A DNA stretch of 64,000 bases, taken from Pedobacter terrae. GTDB taxonomy: Bacteria > Bacteroidota > Bacteroidia > Sphingobacteriales > Sphingobacteriaceae. Position 1 is the stretch's first letter, and each line of letters starts with the position of its first letter. Of the stretch, positions 1-9,815 are shown piece after piece. The stretch is taken from NCBI RefSeq assembly GCF_900100705.1, contig NZ_FNCH01000006.1, forward strand, positions 205,122 to 269,121. Reading direction: 5' to 3'. A program made the position numbers and the translations under genes. Below the pieces are notes generated by a model. That model worked only from the letters and a program-made list of their open reading frames with translations, was not told where the DNA came from and ran no database searches.

Positions 1-112
1 TAAAAACTGAATTTCGATCTTTAAGGCTTTCACAATAGAAATAGAATCTGTCTCAATCTTTCTACGGATCCACTCAAATTCAATTTAGCCTGAAAGCAAA
101 GCATTTCTTTAA

Positions 113-120
113 TATATTTG
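113..120 (+). promoter_or_regulatory. -7 box of the HTCS kinase gene
   Basis: TATATTTG matches the Bacteroidota -7 consensus TAnnTTTG. It lies about 20 nt upstream of the TTG start at 141, implying a very short leader. No clear TTG -33 element is visible, so this rests on the -7 box alone. Confidence 0.45.
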
Positions 121-140
121 AAGCTACCGACCAATATATC

Positions 141-3100
141 TTGAAAAAACTCATTATTCTTTTATATCTGTTATTTTTGGCTAACCTGCTTTTGGCACAG
201 CCTTACTATTTCAGACATTACCAGGTAGAAAACGGGCTGTCTAATAACACGGCCTTTTGCAGTGTGCAGGATGGAAATGGCTTTATGTGGTTTGGCACAA
301 AAGATGGCTTAAACCGGTTCGACGGTTATACTTTTAAAACCTACCGCCACGATGCCGAAAAGGCTGGTAGTTTGGGCAACGATCTGATTTCTGCCCTCCA
401 CCACGATCAGCAACATACCCTTTGGGTAGGTACAAACAATGGTGTATACCAATACGATCCTGCAAAGGAAAGCTTCGCCATGATTAAGGCGACTAAAGGA
501 ATGCGGATTACAGACCTGGCCAGCGATCAGCAGGGGAATTTATGGATCCTTTCTGCATTTAAAATATACTTGTATCAGATGCGTAGCAAGAAAATACAGG
601 CGTTTGCCCATAATGCGCCATTTGATGCCTCGCTGGTAACTGTTTTAAAAGATGGTAGCGTATGGATCAGTACCGGAAAGGGAACGCTGGAGAAGTATAA
701 TCCCAGAACGAATCATTTTCAGCAATTTAATATTAATGGAAAAAATGCCAAAAGTGAATATGGCTGGGTATCCAGAATTGCAGAAACTGAAGATGGGAAT
801 TTATTGGTCGGCACCACCAATCAAGGCGTTAAACTTTTCAACCCTGTTACCTTAACCTCAAAAAATATACTGAGGTTAAACGATGACCAAACGCCAATTT
901 TTGTTCGGGATATCAAAAAAACAGGCCCACACGAGTTTTGGATTGCCACAGAATCGGGTATTTACATTTATAATAACAAGAGTGGAGCAATTATCCACCT
1001 CAAAAAGCAATACAATAACGATTATTCTTTAAGCGATAATGCGGTTTACACCATTTTTGCAGACCGTGAAGGAGGCGTTTGGGCCGGCACCTACTTTGGA
1101 GGCGTAAATTATTACTCAAGCCATACTTCATTATTTACCAAATACTTTCCGCAAAATGGCACGAATTCAATCAGCGGAAGCGATGTAAGGGAAATTACGA
1201 AAGATGGGGCCAGTAATTTATGGATCGGGACGGAAGATGCCGGACTAAATAAACTGGACATCAGAACAGGCATATTTAAGCATTTTTTGCCAGATGGAAA
1301 ACCTGGGAGCATTGCTTATTCCAATATCCACGGTTTATTGGTTGATGGCGACAAACTCTGGATTGGTACTTTTGAACATGGATTGGATATTTTAGACCTG
1401 AAAACAGAAAAGGTAGTTAAACATTATCAGGCAGGTGCTGGAAACTCCTTACGGACCAATTTTATTGTTACTTTTTGTAAAACGCGTTCGGGTGAAATTT
1501 TAGTTGGAACCATTAATGGAATTTACCGTTATAACCGGAAAAAAGATGATTTCGACCCTATTGCTGGCCTCCCCTTTATTTTTTATGATTCGGTTATGGA
1601 AGATAGCAAGGGCAATATTTGGGCAGGTAGCTTTAACGATGGGATATTTCAGTTTAATTTATCCAAACCAGGTTACGTAAATTACAGGAATATCGCTAAG
1701 GATGCAAAGAGTTTAAGCCATAACTCCGTAAATAGTATTTTTGAAGATAGTAAACACCGTATTTGGATAACTACCGATGGCGGAGGGCTTTGCAGGTTTG
1801 ACCAGAAAACACATCAATTTAAACGTTACGGAATAAAAAATGGCTTCCCCAGCAATTACCTGTTCCGCATTGAAGAGGATGCCTTGAATAAATTTTGGAT
1901 TAGCAGTACCAGAGGGCTTATCCATTTCGATCCCGCTACGGGTTTGAGCAAAACGTATTCTAAAGCCAACGGATTACTCACCGACCAGTTCAACTACAGT
2001 TCTGCCTACAAGGACAAAGATGGACAAACCTATTTTGGCAGCGTAAAAGGACTAGTAAGCTTTAACCCGGCTAATTTAAAGACCACAAAATATAATCCGC
2101 CAGTACTTTTAACCGGATTTCAGGTTAATGGTTCGGAGATAGGTTTAAACGGAAAAGATTCTATTACCAACAAATCGATCGTTTATGCTGACACCATCGA
2201 ACTTAACTACAACCAATCATCTTTCAGTATCGATTTTGCGGCATTAAGCTATCTATCGCCAGAAATGACCGAGTATGCTTATAAAATGACGGGACTTTAT
2301 AAAAACTGGGAATATTTAAAAACCAACCGGAAGGTTTACTTTACCAAACTTGCTCCTGGCAATTACATTTTTGAGGTAAAAGCATTGGTTGAGGGGAGTA
2401 ACAACTGGAGCATCAAAAATGCTAAACTGCTGATTAAAATACGTCCTCCTTTTTATTTAAGCCCTCTGGCTTATTTGCTTTACCTGATCGCGATTGGTGG
2501 AATTATTTTCTTCCTGGTGCGAAGTTATCATAGAAAAATTGCGGCAAAAAACAGCCGGAGGATGGAAGTTTTTGAGCACGAAAAACAAAAAGAAGTTTAT
2601 CAGGCGAAGATCGAATTTTTTACTAATGTTGCCCATGAAATCAGAACACCGCTTACTTTAATTATCGGACCGATGGAGAAACTGATTAAACAGGCTGATG
2701 CCGTTCCTGCAATAGAAAAAAATTTACGGATTATGGGGCGAAATACCGATCGTTTGCTCAAATTAACCAACCAATTATTGGATTTCAGAAAAGCCGAAAC
2801 CAGCGAATTTTCATTAAACTTTGTAAAAGCCGATATTTCTGAAATCTTGAAAGATATATTTATACAGTTCCAGCCGGCAGCAGAACAGCAAAATATCAAG
2901 TACACGCTTCATTTACCCGAACAAAAACTCCATGCGTATATTGATGTGGAAGCTTTTTACAAAATAATCAGCAACTTGGTAGATAATGCAATTAAATACG
3001 GTAAAGCTAGCGTACAGATTCACTTAGCATTGCAGGAAAGTGATCGGTTTGTGGTGAAGGTTAAAAATGACGGAAAGAGAATTCCGAAAGAAATTGAAGA

Positions 3101-3311
3101 TAAGATCTTTGAGCCTTTTTTTAGGGCGAAGGAAACAGAAATAAAAGCGGGAACTGGAATAGGTTTATCGATTTCAAAATCGCTTGCGCAACTGCATAGT
3201 GGGGAGCTTTATTTAAGTTTCGATGATGGCGACTTTAATACCTTTGTATTGGAATTGCCTATCCATCAATTAATAGAATTTAACCTGAACGGAAAATGGA
3301 AGAAATTGTAG
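141..3311 (+). CDS. HTCS-type sensor histidine kinase (half of a split hybrid two-component system)
   Basis: Sensor kinase likely detecting a glycan fragment in the periplasm. A signal peptide (residues 1-19, ending LLLAQ) is followed by many two-component-regulator beta-propeller repeats (about 20-690), a Y_Y_Y domain (about 700-765), one membrane helix (about 770-792), a HisKA domain with phospho-acceptor His832 in AHEIRTPL, and an HATPase domain with NLVDNAIKYG and GTGIGLS. Classic HTCS proteins also carry a receiver and AraC HTH in the same chain. Here these are in the next gene, overlapping by 16 nt in another frame. The start is TTG: there is no nearby in-frame ATG, and the signal peptide and the -7 box at 113 fit it. 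The regulated glycan locus is not evident in the window. The family call is firm; the ligand is unknown. Confidence 0.93.
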   Translation: MKKLIILLYLLFLANLLLAQPYYFRHYQVENGLSNNTAFCSVQDGNGFMWFGTKDGLNRFDGYTFKTYRHDAEKAGSLGNDLISALHHDQQHTLWVGTNNGVYQYDPAKESFAMIKATKGMRITDLASDQQGNLWILSAFKIYLYQMRSKKIQAFAHNAPFDASLVTVLKDGSVWISTGKGTLEKYNPRTNHFQQFNINGKNAKSEYGWVSRIAETEDGNLLVGTTNQGVKLFNPVTLTSKNILRLNDDQTPIFVRDIKKTGPHEFWIATESGIYIYNNKSGAIIHLKKQYNNDYSLSDNAVYTIFADREGGVWAGTYFGGVNYYSSHTSLFTKYFPQNGTNSISGSDVREITKDGASNLWIGTEDAGLNKLDIRTGIFKHFLPDGKPGSIAYSNIHGLLVDGDKLWIGTFEHGLDILDLKTEKVVKHYQAGAGNSLRTNFIVTFCKTRSGEILVGTINGIYRYNRKKDDFDPIAGLPFIFYDSVMEDSKGNIWAGSFNDGIFQFNLSKPGYVNYRNIAKDAKSLSHNSVNSIFEDSKHRIWITTDGGGLCRFDQKTHQFKRYGIKNGFPSNYLFRIEEDALNKFWISSTRGLIHFDPATGLSKTYSKANGLLTDQFNYSSAYKDKDGQTYFGSVKGLVSFNPANLKTTKYNPPVLLTGFQVNGSEIGLNGKDSITNKSIVYADTIELNYNQSSFSIDFAALSYLSPEMTEYAYKMTGLYKNWEYLKTNRKVYFTKLAPGNYIFEVKALVEGSNNWSIKNAKLLIKIRPPFYLSPLAYLLYLIAIGGIIFFLVRSYHRKIAAKNSRRMEVFEHEKQKEVYQAKIEFFTNVAHEIRTPLTLIIGPMEKLIKQADAVPAIEKNLRIMGRNTDRLLKLTNQLLDFRKAETSEFSLNFVKADISEILKDIFIQFQPAAEQQNIKYTLHLPEQKLHAYIDVEAFYKIISNLVDNAIKYGKASVQIHLALQESDRFVVKVKNDGKRIPKEIEDKIFEPFFRAKETEIKAGTGIGLSISKSLAQLHSGELYLSFDDGDFNTFVLELPIHQLIEFNLNGKWKKL

Positions 3312-4111
3312 GCAAGTTTACGGCAGAAGATACAGAAAAAGCTGTTGTATTACTGGTTGATGACAATGAAGATATTCTTGATTTCATTACGGATGATCTT
3401 GAAGAAAAATACCATGTTTTACAGGCCAGAAATGGCATTGAAGCTATGGAAATTTTGAATCGAGAAATTGTGCAACTCATTATTAGCGATGTAATGATGC
3501 CCGAAATGGACGGTTTCGAATTTTGTGAAAAAGTAAAATCGACTATGGAATTTAGTCACATCCCGGTGATCTTGCTCACTGCAAAAAATTCATTGCAATC
3601 TAAAATTGAAGGTCTAGAACTCGGCGCCGACGCATATGTAGAAAAACCTTTTTCACCCGAGTTTTTACAGGTTCAGATTTCCAGTCTGCTTAAGAACAGG
3701 AATAAGATCAAAGAATATTTCTCCAGTTCACCGCTCTTACATCTAAAAAGTATGGGCTATTCTAAGGCAGATGAGTTGTTTTTGGAAAAATTACAGGATA
3801 CCATTAACCAAAACATCAACAATCAGGATCTTGATGTGGAACACCTGGCCGAAAAGATGAACATGAGCCGGCCAACCTTATACCGGAAAATCAAATCCAT
3901 TTCTAATCTGAGTCCGAATGAACTGATTAATTTGACTAGGTTAAAAAAAGCTGCTGAACTTTTAAATGAAGGTCTGTTGAAAATTTACGAAATCTCAGAA
4001 ATGGTGGGCTATAGTTCGCAATCGCATTTCGGACGAAACTTTGCCAAACAGTTTGGCATGTCGCCTACCGATTATTTAAACGGCAGGAATACAGACAAAA
4101 AGAAGCCTTAA
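3296..4111 (+). CDS. Response regulator with AraC-type DNA-binding domain
   Basis: Output half of the split HTCS. It has an N-terminal receiver (about 17-130; acidic DD at 22-23, phospho-acceptor Asp65 in ISDVMMP, KP switch in EKPFSPE) and a C-terminal AraC HTH (about 165-265, with VGYSSQSHFGRNFAKQFG). The ATG lies inside the end of the kinase gene, which suggests translational coupling. In this frame the nearest upstream stop (TAA at 3281) lies only 15 nt before the ATG, so the split looks fixed rather than a sequencing slip. Phosphotransfer from His832 of the neighbour to Asp65 is inferred from family knowledge. The likely targets are polysaccharide-utilisation genes. Confidence 0.93.
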   Translation: MEEIVGKFTAEDTEKAVVLLVDDNEDILDFITDDLEEKYHVLQARNGIEAMEILNREIVQLIISDVMMPEMDGFEFCEKVKSTMEFSHIPVILLTAKNSLQSKIEGLELGADAYVEKPFSPEFLQVQISSLLKNRNKIKEYFSSSPLLHLKSMGYSKADELFLEKLQDTINQNINNQDLDVEHLAEKMNMSRPTLYRKIKSISNLSPNELINLTRLKKAAELLNEGLLKIYEISEMVGYSSQSHFGRNFAKQFGMSPTDYLNGRNTDKKKP

Positions 4112-4179
4112 AATCAAATAGTTAACTATTGTTGGTTTTCTTTATTTTTCGTAAATTGTTATAACTAAATATAGAAGTT

Positions 4180-4626
4180 ATGAACATGATTAAGAAAATC
4201 GAAAACTGGGGCGATCATCACCACCCAAAATGGCTTGATTTTTTCAGAATCTTATTAGGGCTCGTTTTAATGTGGAAGGGGATTGATTTTTATATCAATA
4301 TGCATGCCTTTAGTAATTTAATGAGAGGCGCTTTTCTGGGAACAGCCATTAGCATCAGCTTGCTGGCACACTTTATTATCGTTTTACATATTATTGGTGG
4401 TTTGGCTATTGCGTTAGGTACCTATACACGCACATTCTGCCTGATTAATTTACCGATCTTGATCGGTGCCGTATTCTTCATCAATATGTCCGGAGGAATT
4501 TTTAAACCCTACTCCGAATTCTGGATTTCGATTTCGGTACTGGCCGGATTAATCTGTTTCGCCATTGAAGGGAATGGATATTTATCGGTTGAACGACAGA
4601 AAATTCACCCTGAAGAGGCACTTTAG
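4180..4626 (+). CDS. DoxX-like small membrane protein
   Basis: A protein of 148 residues with four predicted membrane helices (about 18-38, 56-78, 84-104, 112-132), ending in a short cytoplasmic tail. The pattern resembles DoxX/DoxD-family membrane proteins, which are often linked to redox or stress functions, but no catalytic motif is visible. A second in-frame ATG lies two codons downstream (MNM). It stands alone between the HTCS pair and the tRNA, with a 68-nt gap from the regulator. The function is not assignable from sequence. Confidence 0.75.
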   Translation: MNMIKKIENWGDHHHPKWLDFFRILLGLVLMWKGIDFYINMHAFSNLMRGAFLGTAISISLLAHFIIVLHIIGGLAIALGTYTRTFCLINLPILIGAVFFINMSGGIFKPYSEFWISISVLAGLICFAIEGNGYLSVERQKIHPEEAL

Positions 4627-4763
4627 CTAGAATTAATGGTAACCGATTGTGACTATTAACAGCATGAAATAGCCGTTTATGGATGCTTTTGCATTTTTTT
4701 TTCAACCTAACTAAATGATTAGCAAGACTTAAAATATTAATTAAAATATTTGATCGTAAAAGG

Positions 4764-4794
4764 TTTGCAGATTAGCTCCAAATTCCTACTTTTG
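4764..4794 (+). promoter_or_regulatory. tRNA-Ser promoter
   Basis: TTTG at 4764-4767, then 19 nt, then TACTTTTG at 4787-4794, a full match to the -7 consensus TAnnTTTG. The expected transcription start falls at or next to the mature tRNA 5' end at 4799. Confidence 0.75.
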
Positions 4795-4798
4795 CAGC

Positions 4799-4883
4799 GG
4801 AGAGCTGGCAGAGTGGTCGAATGCGGCAGTCTTGAAAACTGTTGACTGTAACAGGTCCGGGGGTTCGAATCCCTCGCTCTCCG
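4799..4883 (+). tRNA. tRNA-Ser (anticodon TGA)
   Basis: A class II tRNA of 85 nt. Acceptor strands GGAGAGC (4799) and GCTCTCC (4876-4882) pair fully, with G as discriminator. The anticodon loop is CTTGAAA with TGA at 4833-4835. A long variable arm is present, and the T arm has GGTTCGAATCC. CCA is not encoded. It reads UCN serine codons. Confidence 0.97.
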
Positions 4884-4890
4884 CAGCATA

Positions 4891-4925
4891 AAAAAGCCTG
4901 AAATCGAGAGATTTCAGGCTTTTTT
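4891..4925. terminator. Bidirectional rho-independent terminator
   Basis: The stem GCCTGAAAT / ATTTCAGGC with a 6-nt loop is flanked by A5 on the left and T5 on the right. It can therefore end the tRNA on the plus strand and the FMN-protein/adh/usp operon on the minus strand. Confidence 0.9.
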
Positions 4926-4978
4926 CGTTTAAAACATGCTGTGCTAAATCCGAATACGGTTCATATTCCGTCAACTTG

Positions 4979-5434
4979 TTAATTACTCCTGTCATTCACT
5001 TCAAATCTGCCCGTTTTTAGGTTCAGTACAATTTTAAACACGATGATTTCATCATCATGTGCATCTGTTTTGCCTGTGCCATGCGACGGCTGCTCGGATG
5101 GCGTATTGGTTAAAGGCATCATGCGGTGAATAATTCCCTGCAAAACATTTTGTTTTTCTGAAATATCGGTAATTTCTTCAAATTTGCCCCAGCACACCAC
5201 GCTTTTCCAGTTAAAAGTATCACGGATCTGGTCGGCCTGGAAGCAGACCTTCGGGTTGCTTCTCATCATCCTGATTTTTTTTCCGGGAGCGGAATGGGCA
5301 TAAACTATGTCGTTGTTATACACATAATTAATAGGCACAATATAACTCATACCCTCGTCGTGGCAGCCTAAACGACCGATATACTGTTCTTTAAGGAGCT
5401 TTTCAACATCCTCTTCTTCTAATTTTCCTAACAT
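4979..5434 (-). CDS. Pyridoxamine 5'-phosphate oxidase family (FMN-binding split-barrel) protein
   Basis: A protein of 151 residues that resembles small flavin split-barrel proteins of the PNPOx-like / NimA-like group. Recognisable elements are the N-terminal [10 protein letters not shown], the strand [19 protein letters not shown] and the [18 protein letters not shown] region that binds FMN phosphate in relatives. It is the last gene of a minus-strand cluster with adh and usp, with gaps of about 28 nt. That company suggests a stress or redox role. The substrate is unknown; it is probably not the true pyridoxine oxidase. Confidence 0.85.
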   Translation of the reverse strand: MLGKLEEEDVEKLLKEQYIGRLGCHDEGMSYIVPINYVYNNDIVYAHSAPGKKIRMMRSNPKVCFQADQIRDTFNWKSVVCWGKFEEITDISEKQNVLQGIIHRMMPLTNTPSEQPSHGTGKTDAHDDEIIVFKIVLNLKTGRFEVNDRSN

Positions 5435-5462
5435 TTTAAAAAATTAATATCGAATATTTATG

Positions 5463-6500
5463 TTACCGTGTGTCAGAAATATCTAAAACAACCCTTCCCT
5501 CAATCTCTCCCATTTTCATCTGGTCAAATACTGCGTTGATGTCTTCCAGTTTTGCCGATTTAATCTGCGCCCTCACCTTGCCATCTACAGCGAATTCGAT
5601 AGCCTCCTGCATATCTTTTCTCGTACCAACAATAGATCCCCTGATCGTAATTCTGTTTAAAACGGTATCAAATATAGGAAGGTCGAAACTGCCTGGAGGT
5701 AATCCATTTAGTGACAAAGTACCTTTTCTTCGCAATGCGGAAAGCCCCTGACTGAAAGCAACAGGCGATACTGCAGTGACCAATACGCCATGCATTCCCC
5801 CCGTTTGTTTTTTAAGAAATTCCCCCGGATCCTGTTCAAGCGCATTAACTACAATGTCGGCGCCCAGTTTTCTGGCCATTTCCAACTTATCGTTCGAAAC
5901 ATCAATCGCAGCAACCTGTAAACCCATGGCTTTTGAATATTGAACCCCTAAATGGCCTAATCCGCCAATACCCGATATGGCAACCCATTCGCCTGCTTTC
6001 ACTTCGGTTTCTTTTAAGCCTTTGTAAACAGTAACTCCGGCACAAATAATCGGTGCCATTTCTGCAAAATTGACGTACGAAGGGAAGTGTGCAACATACC
6101 TCGAATCCGCAATTACATATTCTGCAAAACCGCCATCAACACTATAACCGCCATTTTGCTGCTCATAGCATAATGTTTCCCAGCCTGTTAAGCAAAATTC
6201 GCAACAACCACAGGCACTGTACAACCATGGAACGCCAACTACATCGCCTTCTTTAACACTTTTAACATCATGCCCCATTGCGGCTACCAAGCCGATGGCT
6301 TCGTGACCAGGCACCAATGGCATTTTTGATTTTACCGGCCAATCTCCGTTACAGGCGTGCAGGTCGGTGTGGCATATCCCACATGAAATTACTTTTACCA
6401 GAATCTCATATTGATTGAGCGGTCTTACCTTAAGTTCTTCTATGGCCAGAGGTCCTCCATATTGATGGACAACAGCGGCTTTCATTGTTTTAGGATACAT
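5463..6500 (-). CDS. adhP: Zinc-dependent alcohol dehydrogenase, AdhP type
   Basis: Medium-chain NAD(P)-dependent alcohol dehydrogenase. Catalytic zinc site: CGICHTD with GHE. Structural zinc site: the CGCCEFC cluster and a later Cys in GWETLC. The Rossmann loop is GIGGLGHLGVQ. It interconverts short-chain alcohols and aldehydes. The frame extends upstream to a TTG at 6527, but ATG at 6500 (MYPKTMKAAVV) or 6485 (MKAAVV) fits the family start; 6500 is used here. It is the middle gene of the usp-adh-FMN protein cluster, which suggests induction under stress or low oxygen, though no regulator site was recognised. Confidence 0.92.
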   Translation of the reverse strand: MYPKTMKAAVVHQYGGPLAIEELKVRPLNQYEILVKVISCGICHTDLHACNGDWPVKSKMPLVPGHEAIGLVAAMGHDVKSVKEGDVVGVPWLYSACGCCEFCLTGWETLCYEQQNGGYSVDGGFAEYVIADSRYVAHFPSYVNFAEMAPIICAGVTVYKGLKETEVKAGEWVAISGIGGLGHLGVQYSKAMGLQVAAIDVSNDKLEMARKLGADIVVNALEQDPGEFLKKQTGGMHGVLVTAVSPVAFSQGLSALRRKGTLSLNGLPPGSFDLPIFDTVLNRITIRGSIVGTRKDMQEAIEFAVDGKVRAQIKSAKLEDINAVFDQMKMGEIEGRVVLDISDTR

Positions 6501-6554
6501 GTTTTTTATTTGAAATAGATTGTACAATAATTTTTATGAAATAGAAGCCTGGCT

Positions 6555-7424
6555 TTACATCGGGATGCGGTGTTCAGGCGGTAAAACCAGAAGGGGGATC
6601 TGAATATGATCAGACATGGTCAGCGTATAGCTACCATTAAACAGGCGATAAAAAAATCCTTGTTTCCGGTGTACCATCACCAGCATGTCGATCTGACCAT
6701 TTTCTACGATCCAATCCAGTCCATCTTTAACCTGCTCACTATTTACATGCCTGTGGTAGATATTTTTATAGTTGACCCTATCGGACACCCGATTTAAAAA
6801 TTCTTCGGCTTTTTGTTTGTAACCTATTGATGCCGGATGACTGGTATGCATAATGAGTATATCAGCATTAAAAGGTTTTGCAAATTCGGCAAGCGCACAT
6901 AAAACAGGGATGTCTGTATGGCTAAAATCGGTAGCGAAAGCAATCTTTTTTGGCTTTTTAAACGGATAGCCTTCAGGAATGAGCAAAAGTGGTATGCTAC
7001 GCTCAATCATTTTTCTGGCATTACTACCGACCAAAATTTTGGAAAACTTACTTGCACTGTTCAATCCCATTATAACAAGGTTCATTTTACATTCAGTAAA
7101 GTATTTATACACCTCATCATCTACTTCTCCACGAACGAATTTAACATACAGCTCTGGTTTAAGGCTATAATCATGATCAGTGGCTTCATATTTCTTTTCG
7201 ACCTCATGAAGCAGTTTCTCCAATGCTTTTTTAGCATCGTCTTCCATCTGCTTATATTCTTCGGAAGGCCATACCAGTGACGCTGCTACGGGAGATACTA
7301 CAGGAAGCTGAAAAACATGGAATAGTTCTAACCTTGCCCCGATATTATAGGCTAAATCAGTTGCATAATTTGCTGCGTTCTCTGCTGTTGGAGAGAAATC
7401 AACAGGCACCAGGATTTTTTTCAT
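6555..7424 (-). CDS. Tandem universal stress protein (UspA family)
   Basis: Two Usp domains in one chain. The first, from MKKILVPVDFS, carries the ATP-binding glycine pattern VIMGLN...ILVGSNA. The second, from KKIAFATDFSHT, ends in NGSYTLTMSDHIQIPLLVLP and has a less complete glycine motif. The ATG at 7424 (MKKILVPVDF) is preferred over an upstream in-frame GTG at 7433. It is the first gene of the operon with adhP and the FMN-binding protein (27-54 nt gaps). It probably acts in the cytoplasm in general stress tolerance. Confidence 0.9.
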   Translation of the reverse strand: MKKILVPVDFSPTAENAANYATDLAYNIGARLELFHVFQLPVVSPVAASLVWPSEEYKQMEDDAKKALEKLLHEVEKKYEATDHDYSLKPELYVKFVRGEVDDEVYKYFTECKMNLVIMGLNSASKFSKILVGSNARKMIERSIPLLLIPEGYPFKKPKKIAFATDFSHTDIPVLCALAEFAKPFNADILIMHTSHPASIGYKQKAEEFLNRVSDRVNYKNIYHRHVNSEQVKDGLDWIVENGQIDMLVMVHRKQGFFYRLFNGSYTLTMSDHIQIPLLVLPPEHRIPM

Positions 7425-7877
7425 ATTGCGCACTGTTTATTAAGCATAAAGTTTGTAAAAAAACCATGATGAAAATATGATCAGCATCAGCTATTTAAAT
7501 GATTTTCAAGCAAATGCTAAAAGGAACAGTATTCCCCTACAACCAGCTTTTGATAAAAAAAAATTATAAAGAAAATACGGTTGGATTACATTTCCTTTGC
7601 TTGAAACAAAAGGGCTTCAGGTTTTCAACCGGAATATAGCCGGAGGATCTTTTGCATCTAAATCTACCATTTGATCTTGCCCACCTGTACAGGCTGAGTT
7701 TTGCTATGACAAGTTTATAATCTATCAATTAAAGCATAAAAAAACCTCACCCGACTGTATTACAATTCCATATAACGGACAGTCGCCCCCGATTCTTTGC
7801 AAGAAAAATCAAAATTTGTTGTTTTTTATATCCATTTAAAAAGTGATACACTATATTTAGCATTATTATACGCTCTG
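7425..7877. other. Gene-free intergenic stretch
   Basis: About 450 nt between divergent genes. There is no convincing ORF or RNA gene. A short inverted pair CGACTGT (7752) / ACAGTCG (7779) is present without a T-tract. It must hold the promoters of the usp operon and of the TPR protein gene, but no clean TAnnTTTG was found. Confidence 0.4.
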
Positions 7878-8897
7878 ATGAAAACAACAACGAACACCTT
7901 TTTCCTAACACTTCTATTTCTTACGCTATCTGTAACGATCTACGCACAAACCAAGATTGTGGGTTCTTATGTGGCAACCAAGGTAAATTATCTGAGTGGC
8001 GAAGACCTACCCGACGATAATATCTTAAAATATAAGTATGTAAAATATACGTTTTCACCTGATGGCCAGATTGGAATTTCGGGCACTTATGAAAATCGGG
8101 AAATGGGATACTTTTTTACGCTGAATGGTAATAGGCTCATTATTAGAACTGAAGCAGGATCGCCGATTAATACGCTGAGGATTATGGGAAACAGTGAGGA
8201 TAAACTTGTACTGATAAGCGGTTCGCAAACAGGCGCACTCGATGATCCAAAATCCATTAAATATACCCTTTTTAATGAGAAGTTTATCCAAAAGCAGATG
8301 CCTTTAACACCTGATGATATCTTTAAGATTACAGGCAGTGATACCATTTATAAATCAGGACAAAAAATTTATGCTGAGTTTCAAGGTCCGTCTTTTCAAC
8401 AGTATATCTATACAGAAGTTGGTAAAAAGAAATTAGAGCCTAAGGATGTCGAATTGATATCAACCTTTATCATCAATGAAAAAGGAAGGCCTGACAGTTT
8501 GAGAATACTGCAGGGAATAAGTGCTAAATTCGATGCAGAATACATCAAAGCTTTTAATTCTGCACGAAACATGTGGTTACCTGCGCAGCACAATGGGCGG
8601 AACGTAAAAGTGTTGACGAACTTAAAACTACAGTACCTAAGCTCTGCCGTTGCCTTACCCTCCTATTTCAGTTCGAAAAAAGCAAATGATGCCTATTATC
8701 AAGAGGATTATGAACTGGCCCTTTATCATTACGACAAAGCATTGGAAGTAAAACCAGATGATGAAGAAAGCCTTTATCGCCGGGGCATATGTAAACAGAA
8801 ACTCGGCAACATTAAAGGTGCATGTGAAGATTGGACCAAGCTGCAACAGATGGGAAAGAATACAGCCAATGAACTACTATTGAAGTATTGTAAATAA
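7878..8897 (+). CDS. Secreted TonB_C-like and TPR-containing protein
   Basis: A protein of 339 residues with a signal peptide (MKTTTNTFFLTLLFLTLSVTIYAQ). The N-terminal part is a beta-rich domain of unknown type. The middle (about 190-265: FIINEKGRPDSLRILQGI...FNSARNMWLPAQHNGRNV) has the strand pattern of a TonB C-terminal-like domain. The C-terminus is a TPR unit (AYYQEDYELALYHYDKALEVKPDDEESLYRRGICK). The frame extends upstream to a TTG, but the ATG at 7878 gives the signal peptide directly. Likely periplasmic or envelope associated. Specific function unknown. Confidence 0.75.
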   Translation: MKTTTNTFFLTLLFLTLSVTIYAQTKIVGSYVATKVNYLSGEDLPDDNILKYKYVKYTFSPDGQIGISGTYENREMGYFFTLNGNRLIIRTEAGSPINTLRIMGNSEDKLVLISGSQTGALDDPKSIKYTLFNEKFIQKQMPLTPDDIFKITGSDTIYKSGQKIYAEFQGPSFQQYIYTEVGKKKLEPKDVELISTFIINEKGRPDSLRILQGISAKFDAEYIKAFNSARNMWLPAQHNGRNVKVLTNLKLQYLSSAVALPSYFSSKKANDAYYQEDYELALYHYDKALEVKPDDEESLYRRGICKQKLGNIKGACEDWTKLQQMGKNTANELLLKYCK

Positions 8898-9009
8898 AAA
8901 AGCATTTTTTACATACCCGCACCTGAGGTAAATGCACTTAAAATCGATTAGTTCTCACAACATTTACAGGTTTAACAACAGATAAAACAATTTGCAATAT
9001 CTTTATGCG

Positions 9010-9549
9010 ATGAAAATCCATATCCTAGGTGCATCCTGTGCAGGTGCTACCACTTTGGGAGAAGCTTTATCTGCAGCGCTAAATATCCCCTTCTTTGATA
9101 CTGACCACTTTTTCTGGGAGAAATCGACTATTCCCTATACCATAAAAAGAGATCCTCTATTACGTAACCAAATGCTTAAGGATGAATTAAACGAAACAGA
9201 AAGCTACATTGTTAGCGGCTCGCTGGTAAGCTGGGGCGAGGAATGGAAACAGATGTTCAGCCTTGCCGTTTTCCTTTATCTGCCCAAAGAAATCAGGTTG
9301 GAGCGTTTGGTGAAAAGAGAAGTAGAACGTTACGGAAACGATATTTATGATAATCCACAGCGGAACAAATTGTTTCTGGAGTTTATAGATTGGGCATCAA
9401 AATATGATGACCGCTCTTTTGCAGGTCGAAATATTGGCATTCATGAAACCTGGCTGGCAGGCGTAAACTGTCCCGTTATAAAAATTGAAGGAGATATTAC
9501 AGTAGCGGAGCGGTTAAAGTGTGTTATCGAAGCTATTGATCGTAACTAA
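9010..9549 (+). CDS. P-loop nucleotide kinase-like protein (adenylate/shikimate kinase fold)
   Basis: A protein of 179 residues beginning MKIHILGASCAGATTLGEAL. This is a P-loop of the GxxxxGxTT form in which the usual Walker lysine is replaced (GATT), as I recall from a family of small AAA_17/18-type proteins. It continues with the acidic FFDTDHFFW segment, an Arg-rich lid (LERLVKREVERYG) and IKIEGD near the C-terminus. The start at 9010 is preferred over TTG at 8992. It is probably an ATP-binding phosphotransferase; the substrate is unknown. Confidence 0.75.
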   Translation: MKIHILGASCAGATTLGEALSAALNIPFFDTDHFFWEKSTIPYTIKRDPLLRNQMLKDELNETESYIVSGSLVSWGEEWKQMFSLAVFLYLPKEIRLERLVKREVERYGNDIYDNPQRNKLFLEFIDWASKYDDRSFAGRNIGIHETWLAGVNCPVIKIEGDITVAERLKCVIEAIDRN

Positions 9550-9815
9550 GCTTTCCAATTTTTTGGTACCTGAAGTAATTGGGAGCTTTCAAAATTTTGT
9601 AGTTAGAAAAGAAGGTTTATCCAACTGAAGCTACATCCACCGATTCTGCATCAGCATATTACCAAACAATTTGAAGCACAATACTGCCTGAAACTGATAC
9701 TGAGTACTTTTCATCCATTTTTTTGAAATAAAAAGTTCCATTTAAGCACGATCAAAAAAAATGATTTATTTCATGAGCTTCTGTTGCTCGGCATTATTTT
9801 TGTTACAATGGCGGT

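Noticed and set aside
4786..4995. 69-codon ORF on the minus strand
   Set aside because: It lies across the tRNA-Ser gene and its terminator.
6918..7280. 120-codon ORF antisense to the universal stress protein gene
   Set aside because: Fully inside a well-supported gene; no independent evidence.
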